64,000 nt of DNA from Tubiluchus corallicola (lineage: Eukaryota; Priapulida; Priapulimorpha; Priapulimorphida; Tubiluchidae). The translations under genes were made by a program, and so were the position numbers. The stretch is taken from contig JAQGDQ010000133.1 of assembly GCA_030141605.1 (NCBI GenBank), positions 62,001 to 126,000 on the forward strand, in the 5' to 3' direction. How positions within the stretch are numbered: the stretch's first letter is position 1; each line of letters begins with the position of its first letter. Below, piece after piece: positions 54,707 to 64,000 of the stretch. Below the pieces are notes generated by a model. That model saw only the letters and a list, made by a program, of their open reading frames with translations, was not told the DNA's origin and did no database searches.

Positions 54707-55414
54707 AACCGTAAATATATTTACTGTAATAATATAAAAATCTGGTCATCTGTCTGTGGACTTCCTTTGCTTGAAGTAAGAACTCTTGTTAAGTTTTAAC
54801 GACGATGATGTTGATAAAGGCAGTCCTAAACTGTTCAAGGAAAGCATTACTATAACTGTATATATATGAGTAAACTTTGTGTAAACAGGAATGACTGTGA
54901 CTAATTTCAGCACTAGCGAAAATAAACTTAGAAAGCTCAAGTCACTTCACAGTTGTATCATGTAGAAATTAATTCATTCTTATTTTTTTATTTATTAGCG
55001 TACTTTCAGCAGTAAGCCTAAGTTTACGACAGAGTTAATTTCAGTTATAATTTTTCAGTAGTTGATCCCAAGGTCCTCAATCTGTGCCGTTAACCAAGAG
55101 AAACAACATAATACTGCCATTCGTGTGGATTGCCCTTTAGCAAGCTTGCAGGCCACTTCATGTCAGTCCAAAATTATGGCCTGCACGAAAACTTTTTCAC
55201 ATATGAAATGCATGCTAAAAAGACGTCAGGCGTTGCAGTTTACAATTCCAGGAAAAGATAATAATTATCAGGGTTGCAAAGTTCGATTTAGGAATGGTGA
55301 AAACAAAAGCTAGGTTGGGCCTAATTAGTTGCTTTCTTGAAACGAAAACTAGTATACACAACTGCGCGAATGCAAAGAACTCTGAGAGAAACTGAACTTG
55401 TAGTGAACCAAGTC

Positions 55415-55811
55415 ATGAAATCGCGCTTGGCGTAGTAGGCGTGTCTTAGCGAGATTACTAATTAACATATTGCGCGGACCGGTATGCGCACAAACCCATT
55501 CTTCTTTCGCGGGTTGTAAGCCATTCGTGATTGTAGAGGAAAGTTAAGCTACATCGGTTATGTTTAATGAAGTAATTTTCATATTTTTTGTGATTATTTT
55601 TATGATTGCTTGCTCTTCATGAACGTTTACGATCTGATTTATCGTTCTGTGTAGTTTTTACTTTTTTTTAATGAACAGTTTACACAAAATTTGTGCAAAC
55701 TTTTGACATAAAAATGTACGTGTCCATCCCGCGCGCGGGCTCGAAAGTGAAAACTCCCTCGGTGTCTAACTATTAGTTTTTTATTGGTTTATTTCGTTAA
55801 ATTTATTTTAG
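55415..55811 (+). promoter_or_regulatory. Cyclin E promoter and leader region
   Basis: GC-rich patches with TTTCGCGG at 55505-55512 (E2F-type), AATCGCGCTTGGCG near 55421-55434, palindromic CCCGCGCGCGGG near 55729-55740, and ATTGG (inverted CCAAT) near 55774. E2F control is established for cyclin E genes in animals. The acceptor ATTTATTTTAG| ending at 55811 suggests a spliced leader exon within this region. Confidence 0.5.
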
Positions 55812-55854
55812 GTGATTAAAAGCATGTCTTAAGTCTGGTGTGATTGATTTTATT

Positions 55855-55871
55855 ATGATGTCTAGAAAGAG
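55855..55871 (+). CDS. CCNE: Cyclin E coding exon 1
   Basis: Encodes MMSRK plus two bases. The exon probably starts at 55812. The donor is AAAGAG|GTAGGT, phase 2. Confidence 0.75.
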
Positions 55872-58800
55872 GTAGGTAAAATTAATAGGCCGATTTTTTT
55901 ACTTTTGGACAATTCAGATGTCGTTATTCGCAAGCTTATTTTTCATGGCAGGTAGTTTCAAACTGTTTCTTCTCTTTGTCTTGATTTTAGCGAACCAATT
56001 CGACAGCAATCAAAAGAATATATGTCTAACGTACCAAGAATATTAGCTCGTGGGAAGAGAAAGGCGGAGGACGTTTTTACGGTGAGTTAAGATTATTTGT
56101 AGTGATGTGATTCTCGTGAACTTCGGTGGAGTTAAAAAGTATAAACTCAACTGTAATTACCTTTTTCACTGTTTGGTTCATTTTATTACAGGATTCTGAC
56201 TGCAGCACTAACATACCGGAGAATAAGAAAAAGCAAATATCAAACGCAATGGTGAGTCGTTTTTTAATAAATTACGTTTTTACTTTGAAGCATTGGCATC
56301 AGCTGGACGCCATATTTGTGCCCTCGGCGCCAAAACTTCTGTGATAATGCTTTCACTAAAGACTTTATGTTCGTTATGTATCACTATCAATTTTATGTTA
56401 ATTTTTTGTGGATGTATTTTATTTATTTTACACCGGATTTTAATCTGGAATTAATGACTGATTTGCTATCTACAAAATAGACTTAATTAATGCCATAACT
56501 CATTAATTGTTATGGCTATAGCAGCACCCCATAGTAGACTAGGATGTTATATAGCTGTACACAAATTTCACGTTAAGAAAGATATGACTTACTAAAGGGT
56601 TTTGCTGTCAAATTGACTATAAATTAAATTTGATGGATTACATCACAATTTGTATTTGTGGTGATTGGTTAAATTCGCATTATAGTAATTTGTCTGAAGT
56701 GTTTCTGAGTTTTAATTCAGTGGTGGTGGAAGTTGCTAGTTGAGTTTTTTTTAAATCATTGTAATACTTAAACAAAAAGTCTGATAATCGTGAAACTATT
56801 CAATTTTCGTTTCTATTGGGCATTAATTATCCAGACAATTTTGTTCTGACTTCTGAAAGGTATTAAGTCTGAATAATCAGACTTACTGAGAACCTATTAC
56901 AGTTGTACTGATCATCCAGACCCAATTTGTCCAGAATATTGAGTTACCCTGACCAGCCTATCTGGATAGATGACAAAAGGTACATTTCACAGTTTTTATC
57001 CATTGTAACCTTGACACTAGTAACCTTAGAAAAACAGTCTTTTTACTTTTTCTAAAAAACAATGAAATCTGCAGCATTTGAAACATTAATTATGTTAGCT
57101 TGAGCAACGTACACGTGCGCGCCACCATGTTTGTTGGCATTTATTACAAAATGCGGCTCAAAACAAAACATTTCAAAATTAAACAAATTTGTTAAATAAG
57201 CATAATATTTGTGCTTTAATGATGTATAGAATATACTTTTGAAATTGGTAAATAATTTTAGAACTATTGCAGCTAAGATCACTGGTAGAAGAATAAATAG
57301 AGTAAAACAAGTTTTAGGCCTAGAAATATTAGCATGCACATACATTTTGCTAGTTCTACATTGTTATATTGCAAAAATCTGTTGTTCAGATAATCAATGC
57401 CCTACAGTATTTCAAGTTTAAATGTAACTATTTATCGGTCTTGTTTATTTCCTGTCATTATAATGTGTTTAACAAGTATTAACTTTGAAGCCATCATCCA
57501 CTGATGTTTATCTGTTTTGTTACTTTAGAGTTTTAAGTACAGTGTGTTTGAAAAAATAATTACAAATCCCAAATTGTACACTTTTTAACTAATTTGTCAA
57601 ACTGTCTAGAAAATATCAACAGTGTGGCAGAGTTTAATAAAATGAAATATTAAGGATGTCGGTGATAGGACAGATTTTACAGAAGATAAACTTAACTACT
57701 GCAGCTGATGAATAAAATAAGCTGGCTTGTTATTTTGTTCAAGTTCAAGTTTATTTTTACTTCAACAAAATAAGGATAGGTGAGATTTCTGCAACAAAAA
57801 ATATTTAAATTTTTAGTATTTCTGAGTTATCATATACTTGCGTGCATTAATGTAATAATCAATCGTGGTCATGGTAGTCAAGTAAAGCTCACTACACTTG
57901 GCACACTAGTACTCCAGCAGGGGTTTAATTGTAGAGCAACTTGGGACGTGGATGTGGATATTTGTCTTATGCCCCTTTATATAATCCATGTTTCATTTGC
58001 AGTACAAAAAAATTAAGTACTGTTCTCATGCAGTCCAACAGTCATAATATTTGTCCGTCAATTCCTCAATTATTTATCTAATGAAAGAGCCAGTATGGGC
58101 AGAACTGTTACTATTCCGATTTTCAAACATAGCATAGACCATTTTAACCTGTAGTCTCAAATAAGCATTTTATTCCATGTAATTGTTGCCAGAAAGTTAG
58201 TAAAATTAAAAGTTAGACTGTGAGCATGGTCAGTAGTGAAGTCACACTTGTGCACAATTTTTTAACTGCAGAAATCTTTCCTTAACATCTTGCATATGTT
58301 TGTAAGCGAAACCTACAAAGCCATGATGCTATGAGTGTGCCAAAATGCAGGAATTCGGCAAATTTTGAATTCACAGTTTCGTGTTCATCATTAACCATAA
58401 TTATAATGTTGAAGTAATGTTCTTTTGTTTATCTGCTGTGTTATTAGTCTCTCAAGCAACTTTTTAGTCACCTGAACTTACACCTGCATAGCAAAAGTTT
58501 GGAGCCCGGGTACTTAGGTGCTTCATGTTCTATTGAGATACATTCCTAGGCACTCTTTGTGCAGCATGGTTTCTAATTTACTTTTTGGCATCCACAAGCA
58601 CCTTTTTCACAGCATGTTTTATCTAAACTTTCAATCCAAATACCTGTGCCGACTCTCCTTCATGGAGCATGTTTTATCCAGAATTCGCAGGATAGGCTGC
58701 TTAGATGGCATTTACACAGCAAGTTTTGTCTAGGTTTTCAAACCTTCATGAGTAGTTGACTCCCTAGACACTATTTTAGCTAGGCTTTCTTAGATTGCTG

Positions 58801-61800
58801 ACTCCCAGACACTTCTCTTGCAGCACGTTTATGTAGACTTTTCTGGATTGTTGGATCTTTGGATGTATTCAAGGTAACTTTAAATGATAAAGCAATGTTT
58901 TGTCTGATATTTCCAGAGCAAGAGGATTTCTCACTAAAAAGTTATTTTGTAGCCAAACTTCTGTCAGACGGTTTTAGAGAATAAATTTTATGAGAAACTA
59001 TTAATGACCTTTATAGTTTAGTAGGTTTTGCATTCCTTACAGAAAATGTACTATGATACATGTACATTTTCTTGATTTTGCGGGGGCGTAGTTGTTTACT
59101 TGGTGGGAGATTACTGTACCTATCTTTGAACTTACCAGTCTTGGCGCTACTGTGGAATTTGATACAAATGTTGTTAATAGTTTACAGTCTGTGCCAGTTG
59201 AGCGGAGATTCAGATCCAGCTACTGCCAAACTAGTTTCCCTTTGTTTAACTTGTGTACAGTTTTGATTTTTCTCGTTTGAGCGCTGCGCCGATATCCTTC
59301 TTGCCTGGACGGGAGTCCCTACATTGCGTCGGATATAGGGACTCCACTAACGAGTTCGATTTTCCGCAATAATGGATCAGAGAGACTCCATTAAGTATGA
59401 TAAACAAAAGGCACGGCTTTTCCACGTAGTGCGGGGTCTGCCAGCAGCTCAGTCGGGCGGGAAATTGCTTTATGCTGATACAGTTCGTACGCAAAAAATA
59501 GCATACTCAGAGAAAGAGTAGATCTCTGTATGATATGAGCTTTACTTTGCATTGATACAGTCAACTGTATACATGTACAAAATTTTATACACATGGCTGT
59601 ATAGGACAATAGAATCTGATTCGCGAAAGTGAAGCACATACAGTAAATACGTGCTGTAACCAGTTGGTTAGCATGTCTGTAGTATGTTCCAAGATGAGAA
59701 GTTTAGATAATTAATAAACTGTGAAGGCTGTGAATTATATTTGCATAGGCGAGTCTCACTCAAAGTCATACTTGCTAACGATCTGATCTGGGTAGTGCTG
59801 TGTACTGTTAAAAAGAATTTCTATTTAATATTAAGCTTACTTTACGTAGAGCGGCTGTGCTCTTTTGTTTTACCAGGCAACATCTGGCTGAACTTTTTGT
59901 GTTTTTGGGAGCCCAAATGCTTCTTATATATGACTATTTGGCCTTTGTCTTTGGTTTCAATTGTTGAGCGCGTTTTATTAAATTTTGTTTATTGGATTTA
60001 CATGACAAAATATCAAATAGTCAATGAAAATTTGGAATTACATTCTTTGTAAAATGTAATCATTTCTTCATTATAAGAACGATAAAAAACATCAGTAACT
60101 TTAACTGAAAATTTTGCTTGCAGTTAAAGATACAGTGTAATAATACATATTTTTGGGACCCATGACTTGACTTCTTCCTGCCCATGATAAAAAACGTACC
60201 TGCCTCTTTGTTACATACAAAGTAACATACACGTGTTCTTTTCCAGTTTCTAGCGTCACCGTTTGGGATTACAAGTTTGCTAACTAATCTTGCTTCTTTT
60301 TTCTGGTGTTGCATTGCATGGTTGAAGACAGTGAAGTGCAATATTCAGTTGTAATTTACCTTGCACCCATCTTTGCTTTAACACTTCTACATTCTTTGAC
60401 GCAGACCCCATGTGAATATGTCCAGTGTCAACTGTAGTGGTTACTTTAATGACGCATTGTGTAGAAAAGTCTTATCTAGAGATTATCTGGTTTACAGTTA
60501 CTTCCCTGGTAGGCTTTTTGCTAATCCAGGGCAGTTTAGAACTTGATTAAGAACAAAACAGTGCTTGAGGCTGCCTTAATACAGACGGTCACAGACCTTC
60601 AGTCGGAAGATACGATATCACAGTAGTTTTTACTTAAAATAACATAGTCTAATTTTAGAGTAATATCACTTTTTGTTCATACGTTTGTTTGTATAAATTT
60701 GCGACCTACCAACATTAGCAAGTATAAGAATATTTACAATGGTTACAAGCATTGGTTTTGAAGCATTTTGAATTAGCTGTGTCTTATAATTAGATCATTG
60801 ATGGTCTCTTCCAAAATTAATATGTTGAAATGATTAAGTTAAATAAGAGCGTTTTTTTAATTGTTTCACTGCAGCAAATTGAAGTAATTGATGCTGGTAT
60901 GTATGTAACATTTATGACTTCTGTGCTTAATTTGAAAAGAATGATTTTATTTTAAAGTAATGTAATAAAAAATTTTAATTTGTTGCCCTAATTAAGGATT
61001 TTGTTTTCAAGTTGGGACTTGATTATGTTAATTACCTGCATTTGAAAAAACACATTTCTGGGTCATTTTTTATTTCAGTAATTTATGGACCCTTAAAGAG
61101 TTCGTTACATCTTTGGTCATTGAATTGCGTACTGACCGAAAATGAAATCACGACACCTATGTTACACACTTGGCTTTTAAACTTACAGCAGCTCCATTAA
61201 CATTCAAGAGTCTTTTAAATTGTTTCTTTTTAATTTCACTTGTGTGCTGGTCTTTATTCATGTTCTTTTGAACACAGAAAGAACCAGAACAATGCATTCC
61301 ATCTCAGTCATCAGCAAATCTGCAATGCCAAGATCATGTTGGCAACATTTCTCTCTGTACACCGGTGGAACAGCCACTGACAGGAAGCAACTTTCGGCAC
61401 CCATCTTTAGAGTCATTTCTTCCTCTTCACATGTTAAGGTTTGCGAACTTAACTTAATTTTATTAAACTTTAAACTGGCTTTTTAGAGTATTGAGTGGCA
61501 TAAATTTATTTTACACATTTCTGTCATGATAGGAGCAGGATTGTGTTTACAAGTATAGATTCCGCATAAAAGTGAGTGGTTTTTATGTCAACATTTTTGC
61601 CTGATATATGCAACAGATATAGTTATGCTTGTTATAGTGTAAAGGAACATAAATTATGCCAGAACACATTTTTTGTGCTAAGGTATATGAAATAGGTATA
61701 TTCATTTACTTATTAATACAAAAATATGGATCAATAACATTTATTTTTTCAACTGGTTATAAATTCGAGTCAAAGTTTGCAGTTTCACAGAAACAATTTT

Positions 61801-62361
61801 TTGTCATATTTTAATTGGGAAATTTGTGATGGTCTATTGCATTATGTATGTTTGGTATATGCTGTATTGTGTATGTTTTATGTAAGTTAACTCGGTAGCA
61901 CGTAAATTCTTAACTTATAAATTTTGCAACTCTAAATACTTTCAGGTTTTCTCCATTACCTGATTTGTCATGGGCAGACTCTGACGATGTCTGGTCACTA
62001 ATGTGCAAAAAGGAAAGAATCTACATTCGAGACAGAGATATGTTGGATCGGCATCCCAGTTTACAATCTAGAATGAGATCTATATTGTTGGACTGGTTAA
62101 CTGAGGTTTGTTTCATTTTATTCCATTTTAAATAAGTTGCTTAATGATAAGTGTATTGTAATTGTAAGAAAGCATGTCCTTCATTTTGATCTACCATTTT
62201 TTTTATTTTCTTAGGTATGCGAGGTATACAAATTGCACAGGGAAACATATTACCTAGCTGTGGACTACATTGACCGGTATTTAGCCTCTGAAGAAAATTT
62301 GCCCAAACACCAGTTACAGTTGACTGGCATCACATCACTATTTATAGCTGCAAAATTAGAG
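55855..62361 (+). CDS. CCNE: Cyclin E, residues 1-212 (gene runs off the right edge)
   Basis: Cyclin E activates CDK2 at the G1/S transition in the nucleus. Exons 55855-55871, 55991-56081, 56192-56251, 61278-61438, 61946-62105 and 62215-62361 join in frame to 212 codons. [10 protein letters not shown] (near residue 28) matches the N-terminal nuclear-signal region of human cyclin E (RSRKRKANVTVF). The cyclin core begins [19 protein letters not shown] (human GSPLPVLSWANREEVWKIM). The cyclin box follows with [20 protein letters not shown] and [14 protein letters not shown]. The junction between the 5th and 6th coding exons (DWLTE|VCEVY) is also a human exon boundary. An in-frame TGA upstream and no earlier ATG fix the start at 55855; a second ATG follows at once. 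The rest of the cyclin box and the C-terminal degron lie beyond the window. Confidence 0.95.
55991..56081 (+). CDS. CCNE: Cyclin E coding exon 2
   Basis: Encodes [20 protein letters not shown] through [10 protein letters not shown]. The acceptor is TTGATTTTAG|CGAACC and the donor TTTACG|GTGAGT. Confidence 0.85.
56192..56251 (+). CDS. CCNE: Cyclin E coding exon 3
   Basis: Encodes 20 residues, [20 protein letters not shown]. The acceptor is TTATTACAG|GATTCT and the donor GCAATG|GTGAGT, phase 0. Confidence 0.8.
58540..58870 (+). repeat. Degenerate tandem array, unit about 50-60 bases
   Basis: Five or six units recur with a consensus around TAGACACT...TGCAGCATGTTTTATCTA followed by AACTTTC and GACTCC. 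Examples are GCAGCATGGTTTCTA, ACAGCATGTTTTATCTA, GGAGCATGTTTTATCCA, ACAGCAAGTTTTGTCTA and GCAGCACGTTTATGTA. Unit lengths vary. Confidence 0.7.
59312..59345. repeat. Perfect 10-base-arm hairpin in a GC-richer island
   Basis: GGAGTCCCTA (59312-59321) and TAGGGACTCC (59336-59345) pair perfectly around a 14-base loop, just upstream of the small ORF at 59372. Confidence 0.8.
59372..59521 (+). CDS. Unrecognised small ORF, 49 codons, inside cyclin E intron 3
   Basis: Begins [10 protein letters not shown] and includes the hydrophilic and aliphatic mix [20 protein letters not shown], ending KIAYSEKE and TAG. Base composition is clearly more GC-rich than the flanking intron, and codon use looks protein-like. 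The ATG context is AATAATGG. I do not recognise the family. It may be a nested microprotein, a first exon or a transposon fragment. Confidence 0.3.
   Translation: MDQRDSIKYDKQKARLFHVVRGLPAAQSGGKLLYADTVRTQKIAYSEKE
61278..61438 (+). CDS. CCNE: Cyclin E coding exon 4
   Basis: Encodes [20 protein letters not shown] through FLPLHML. The frame is fixed by exon 5, and the longer ORF in another frame here is not the coding one. The acceptor is TTGAACACAG|AAAGAA. The donor TTAAG|GTTTGC is weak. Confidence 0.8.
61946..62105 (+). CDS. CCNE: Cyclin E coding exon 5
   Basis: Encodes [20 protein letters not shown] through [11 protein letters not shown]. The acceptor is ACTTTCAG|GTTTTC. The donor ACTGAG|GTTTGT matches the weak GTTTG type of exon 4. 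Confidence 0.95.
62215..62361 (+). CDS. CCNE: Cyclin E coding exon 6
   Basis: Encodes [20 protein letters not shown] through LFIAAKLE. The acceptor is TTTTCTTAG|GTATGC and the donor TTAGAG|GTAATA. Confidence 0.95.
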
Positions 62362-64000
62362 GTAATACTGGTCGTTAAAGTACACTAAAAAGTATTTTGT
62401 ACGGCATCACCATGAAAATATTCAAGCTGTAAGGGTATAGTGAAGTATTTAGAAAATTTGGAGTGCTTACTTGGAGGAACCAATTGAGAAATAGTTTGAA
62501 ATTGAATAGTAATTACATTTTGGAGCAGTTCTGTGCCTCTCAGATGCAAACTCGTGTGGCTTTGTTTTACTAATGAGTCATTGCTTATTGTGTTGAAAAA
62601 CCCTGATGGATGCCTTTCTATATAAACTTTTAACTAGCTATGCATTCAAGAGCATTAGGGGATTCACAGAATAGCTCAGTGGTCGCAGTGTGTACACAGT
62701 AGTCAAAGTCAAGCAATGTTGAGCCTGGTCAATAAATGGATGGGTGTGTGCTACAAAGTTTCATCTGCCACTTATCTCGATAAAACACGTTGTGTACATC
62801 ATTTTTGATTCTTGGCTGTCGTTGATAGATAGCTAGATTCTGGCCCTGTCATGATTATTAGTTTTTTGCGTGATTTAACCTGGATTTTGACTTGCAAAAT
62901 GTCGAACTGTAAATGGTTAGTATCCCACGAGAAACTACTACAGTGTAATGTATAATAATATACTATATCACAAGTTTATGAGCTGTCTCTTGAGTGGCAT
63001 ACAAGTTTTATATCACATTTGTGCCCGTTGCATCCCGCCAATCTTCGGCCTCTTATATGTGGCAGCCTATCAGATTTTTTTTCCAATGTTAGATTTGCAT
63101 ATTAACAATTGAACATTCCATTGTGAAACGTAAATATATATAAAAAAACTAAAAAAATTTCAACTAGTGATGGAATGAACCTCTAATTTGCTGAATGAAG
63201 CCATCGCCGAACCTTTCATTTTAGAATCAAGTTGAACTGGATCGTGTGTTGAAATAAGAAATTGCTGGCTGAGCTGAACAGATGCAGAACCAAATTAGGT
63301 TGAACAGTACATTGTTTTCCTTATTGGTCATATTGCAAAAAATGTACAAAATTTGAGAGGGGATCTTTATCTTTTGTACTTAAACTAAAAATGTTATCAT
63401 TGCAGCTCGAACTGAACTGCATCTGAACTTGTATGCTGGACTATTAATATTTTATCAAAAAAGCATTATGAAACTAGGAACAATAGCAAAATTTTACAGC
63501 CAAAAAGAAAAATTTGGCGTCCACAAATTTAAAAGGTAGAACACACAAGTGTACTGCGCAGGGCACTTTTTTAACATTACACTTTTGCTGCTGCTTGTGT
63601 TTTGCATCTACTGTAGGTTTATCGCTGCTGCGAGAAATTCTAGGCACTTGATTATTAGTATGATTATGATGTAGTATGATTATTAGAGTTAATGTATTAT
63701 TAGAGTTAAAGTTTCTTTGCCACATGCTGATTGAGTAACAAAAATACTACACTAATTAACGAACAGAATCTGGCAAGCCGAGTAAAAGCTGTGGGTTGAA
63801 GAAAGTCAAACAAGAGTGCTGAATTATCATTGCCGGGCCAAATCAAACCGAATGGTTGGTCCCATCACTATTTTCAATTTAAGTACTTCTTACCAGTGGA
63901 GCAGATACACTTGAGCAAGTTAAATCACAATTAACCAATCTGGGCTGTTACACGGTGGCTGTTTAGAAGAATCTTGTAATAGAAGTCTTGTATCACTCAT
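62362..64000 (+). other. Cyclin E intron 6, to the right edge
   Basis: No sequence matching the next cyclin E exon (expected to begin E-I-Y-P-P) was found, so this stretch is intron. It holds a 5S-rRNA-like SINE fragment (62667-62760). The rest is AT-rich. Confidence 0.7.
62667..62760 (+). mobile_element. 5S-rRNA-derived SINE (SINE3-like) fragment
   Basis: AAAGTCAAGCAATGTTGAGC followed by CTGGTCAATAAATGGATGGG at 62704-62746 aligns along its length to the internal promoter half of animal 5S rRNA (AAGTTAAGCAACGTCGGGCC, then CGGTTAGTACTTGGATGGG). The 5' part, ATAGCTCAGTGGTCGCAGTG, resembles a tRNA A-box head. It is too diverged and truncated to be a 5S gene. Confidence 0.6.

Larger units (their letters stand above)
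49849..55440. other. Intergenic region between the BtpA-family gene and cyclin E
   Basis: About 5.6 kb of AT-rich DNA between head-to-head genes. It holds a diverged direct repeat (53220-53610) and a (CA)n/(TA)n microsatellite (54580-54706). ORFs at 50695-50982, 51633-51890 and 53547-53882 match no family I know and look like chance. Confidence 0.65.
56252..61277 (+). other. Cyclin E intron 3 (about 5 kb)
   Basis: Contains a degenerate tandem array (58540-58870) and a GC-richer island with a hairpin and a 49-codon ORF (59270-59521). The rest is AT-rich. A 22-base AG...GT-bounded candidate exon at 60875-60896 breaks the frame and was dropped. Confidence 0.7.

Noticed and set aside
60875-60896. 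A 22-base candidate microexon of cyclin E with AG and GT borders
   Set aside because: Its length (22, not a multiple of 3) would shift the frame between exon 3 and exon 4, which otherwise join perfectly in phase 0.
61220-61486. An 88-codon ORF overlapping cyclin E exon 4
   Set aside because: It is in the wrong frame. The frame fixed by exon 5 gives KEPEQC..., and this ORF runs through both splice sites.

Overview
This window is nuclear DNA of an animal. It is AT-rich, with long introns, GT-AG splice sites, animal gene families, tRNA- and 5S-derived SINEs and several cut-and-paste DNA transposons. One gene (BtpA family) belongs to a family I know from invertebrates such as nematodes and not from vertebrates, so a non-vertebrate metazoan is likely. 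I cannot place it more precisely. I see no operons, CRISPR arrays, viral genes or prokaryotic features.

Six protein-coding genes can be rebuilt exon by exon from homology plus splice signals and reading phase. They alternate strand along the window: beta-tubulin (minus, 5' part only, 1-1774), TXNDC12/ERp18 (plus, 4127-4648, intronless), SNRK kinase (minus, 9988-38442, five coding exons over 28 kb), a TP53INP/DOR-family autophagy protein (plus, 41280-43893, four coding exons), a BtpA-family TIM-barrel protein (minus, 44963-49409, six exons) and cyclin E (plus, 55855 to beyond the right edge, six exons seen). Beta-tubulin/TXNDC12, SNRK/TP53INP and BtpA/cyclin E are head to head. TXNDC12/SNRK and TP53INP/BtpA are tail to tail.

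Most of the sequence is intron and intergenic DNA. The SNRK introns hold an inverted-repeat element with decayed hammerhead-like motifs, a 1.9-kb TIR element with TTAA target duplications, a hAT-type MITE, a pogo/Tigger-type MITE, tRNA-derived SINE pieces, a possible LINE 3' end, complementary (TC)n and (AG)n tracts, and a relic duplicate of a kinase-domain exon. A promoter-like cluster of CACGTG, TCTCGCG and ATGGCGCC motifs sits inside SNRK intron 1. The cyclin E introns hold a degenerate tandem array, a GC-richer island with a 49-codon ORF, and a 5S-rRNA-derived SINE fragment.

The genes do not form one pathway. Beta-tubulin is cytoskeletal, TXNDC12 acts in ER oxidative folding, SNRK is an LKB1-activated AMPK relative, the TP53INP protein acts in autophagy and transcription, cyclin E drives G1/S, and the BtpA-family protein has no known animal function. 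I found no convincing new multi-gene system. The most interesting leads are the SNRK relic exon, the CaaX-like SNRK C-terminus, the animal BtpA gene, the TTAA element and the 5S-derived SINE.
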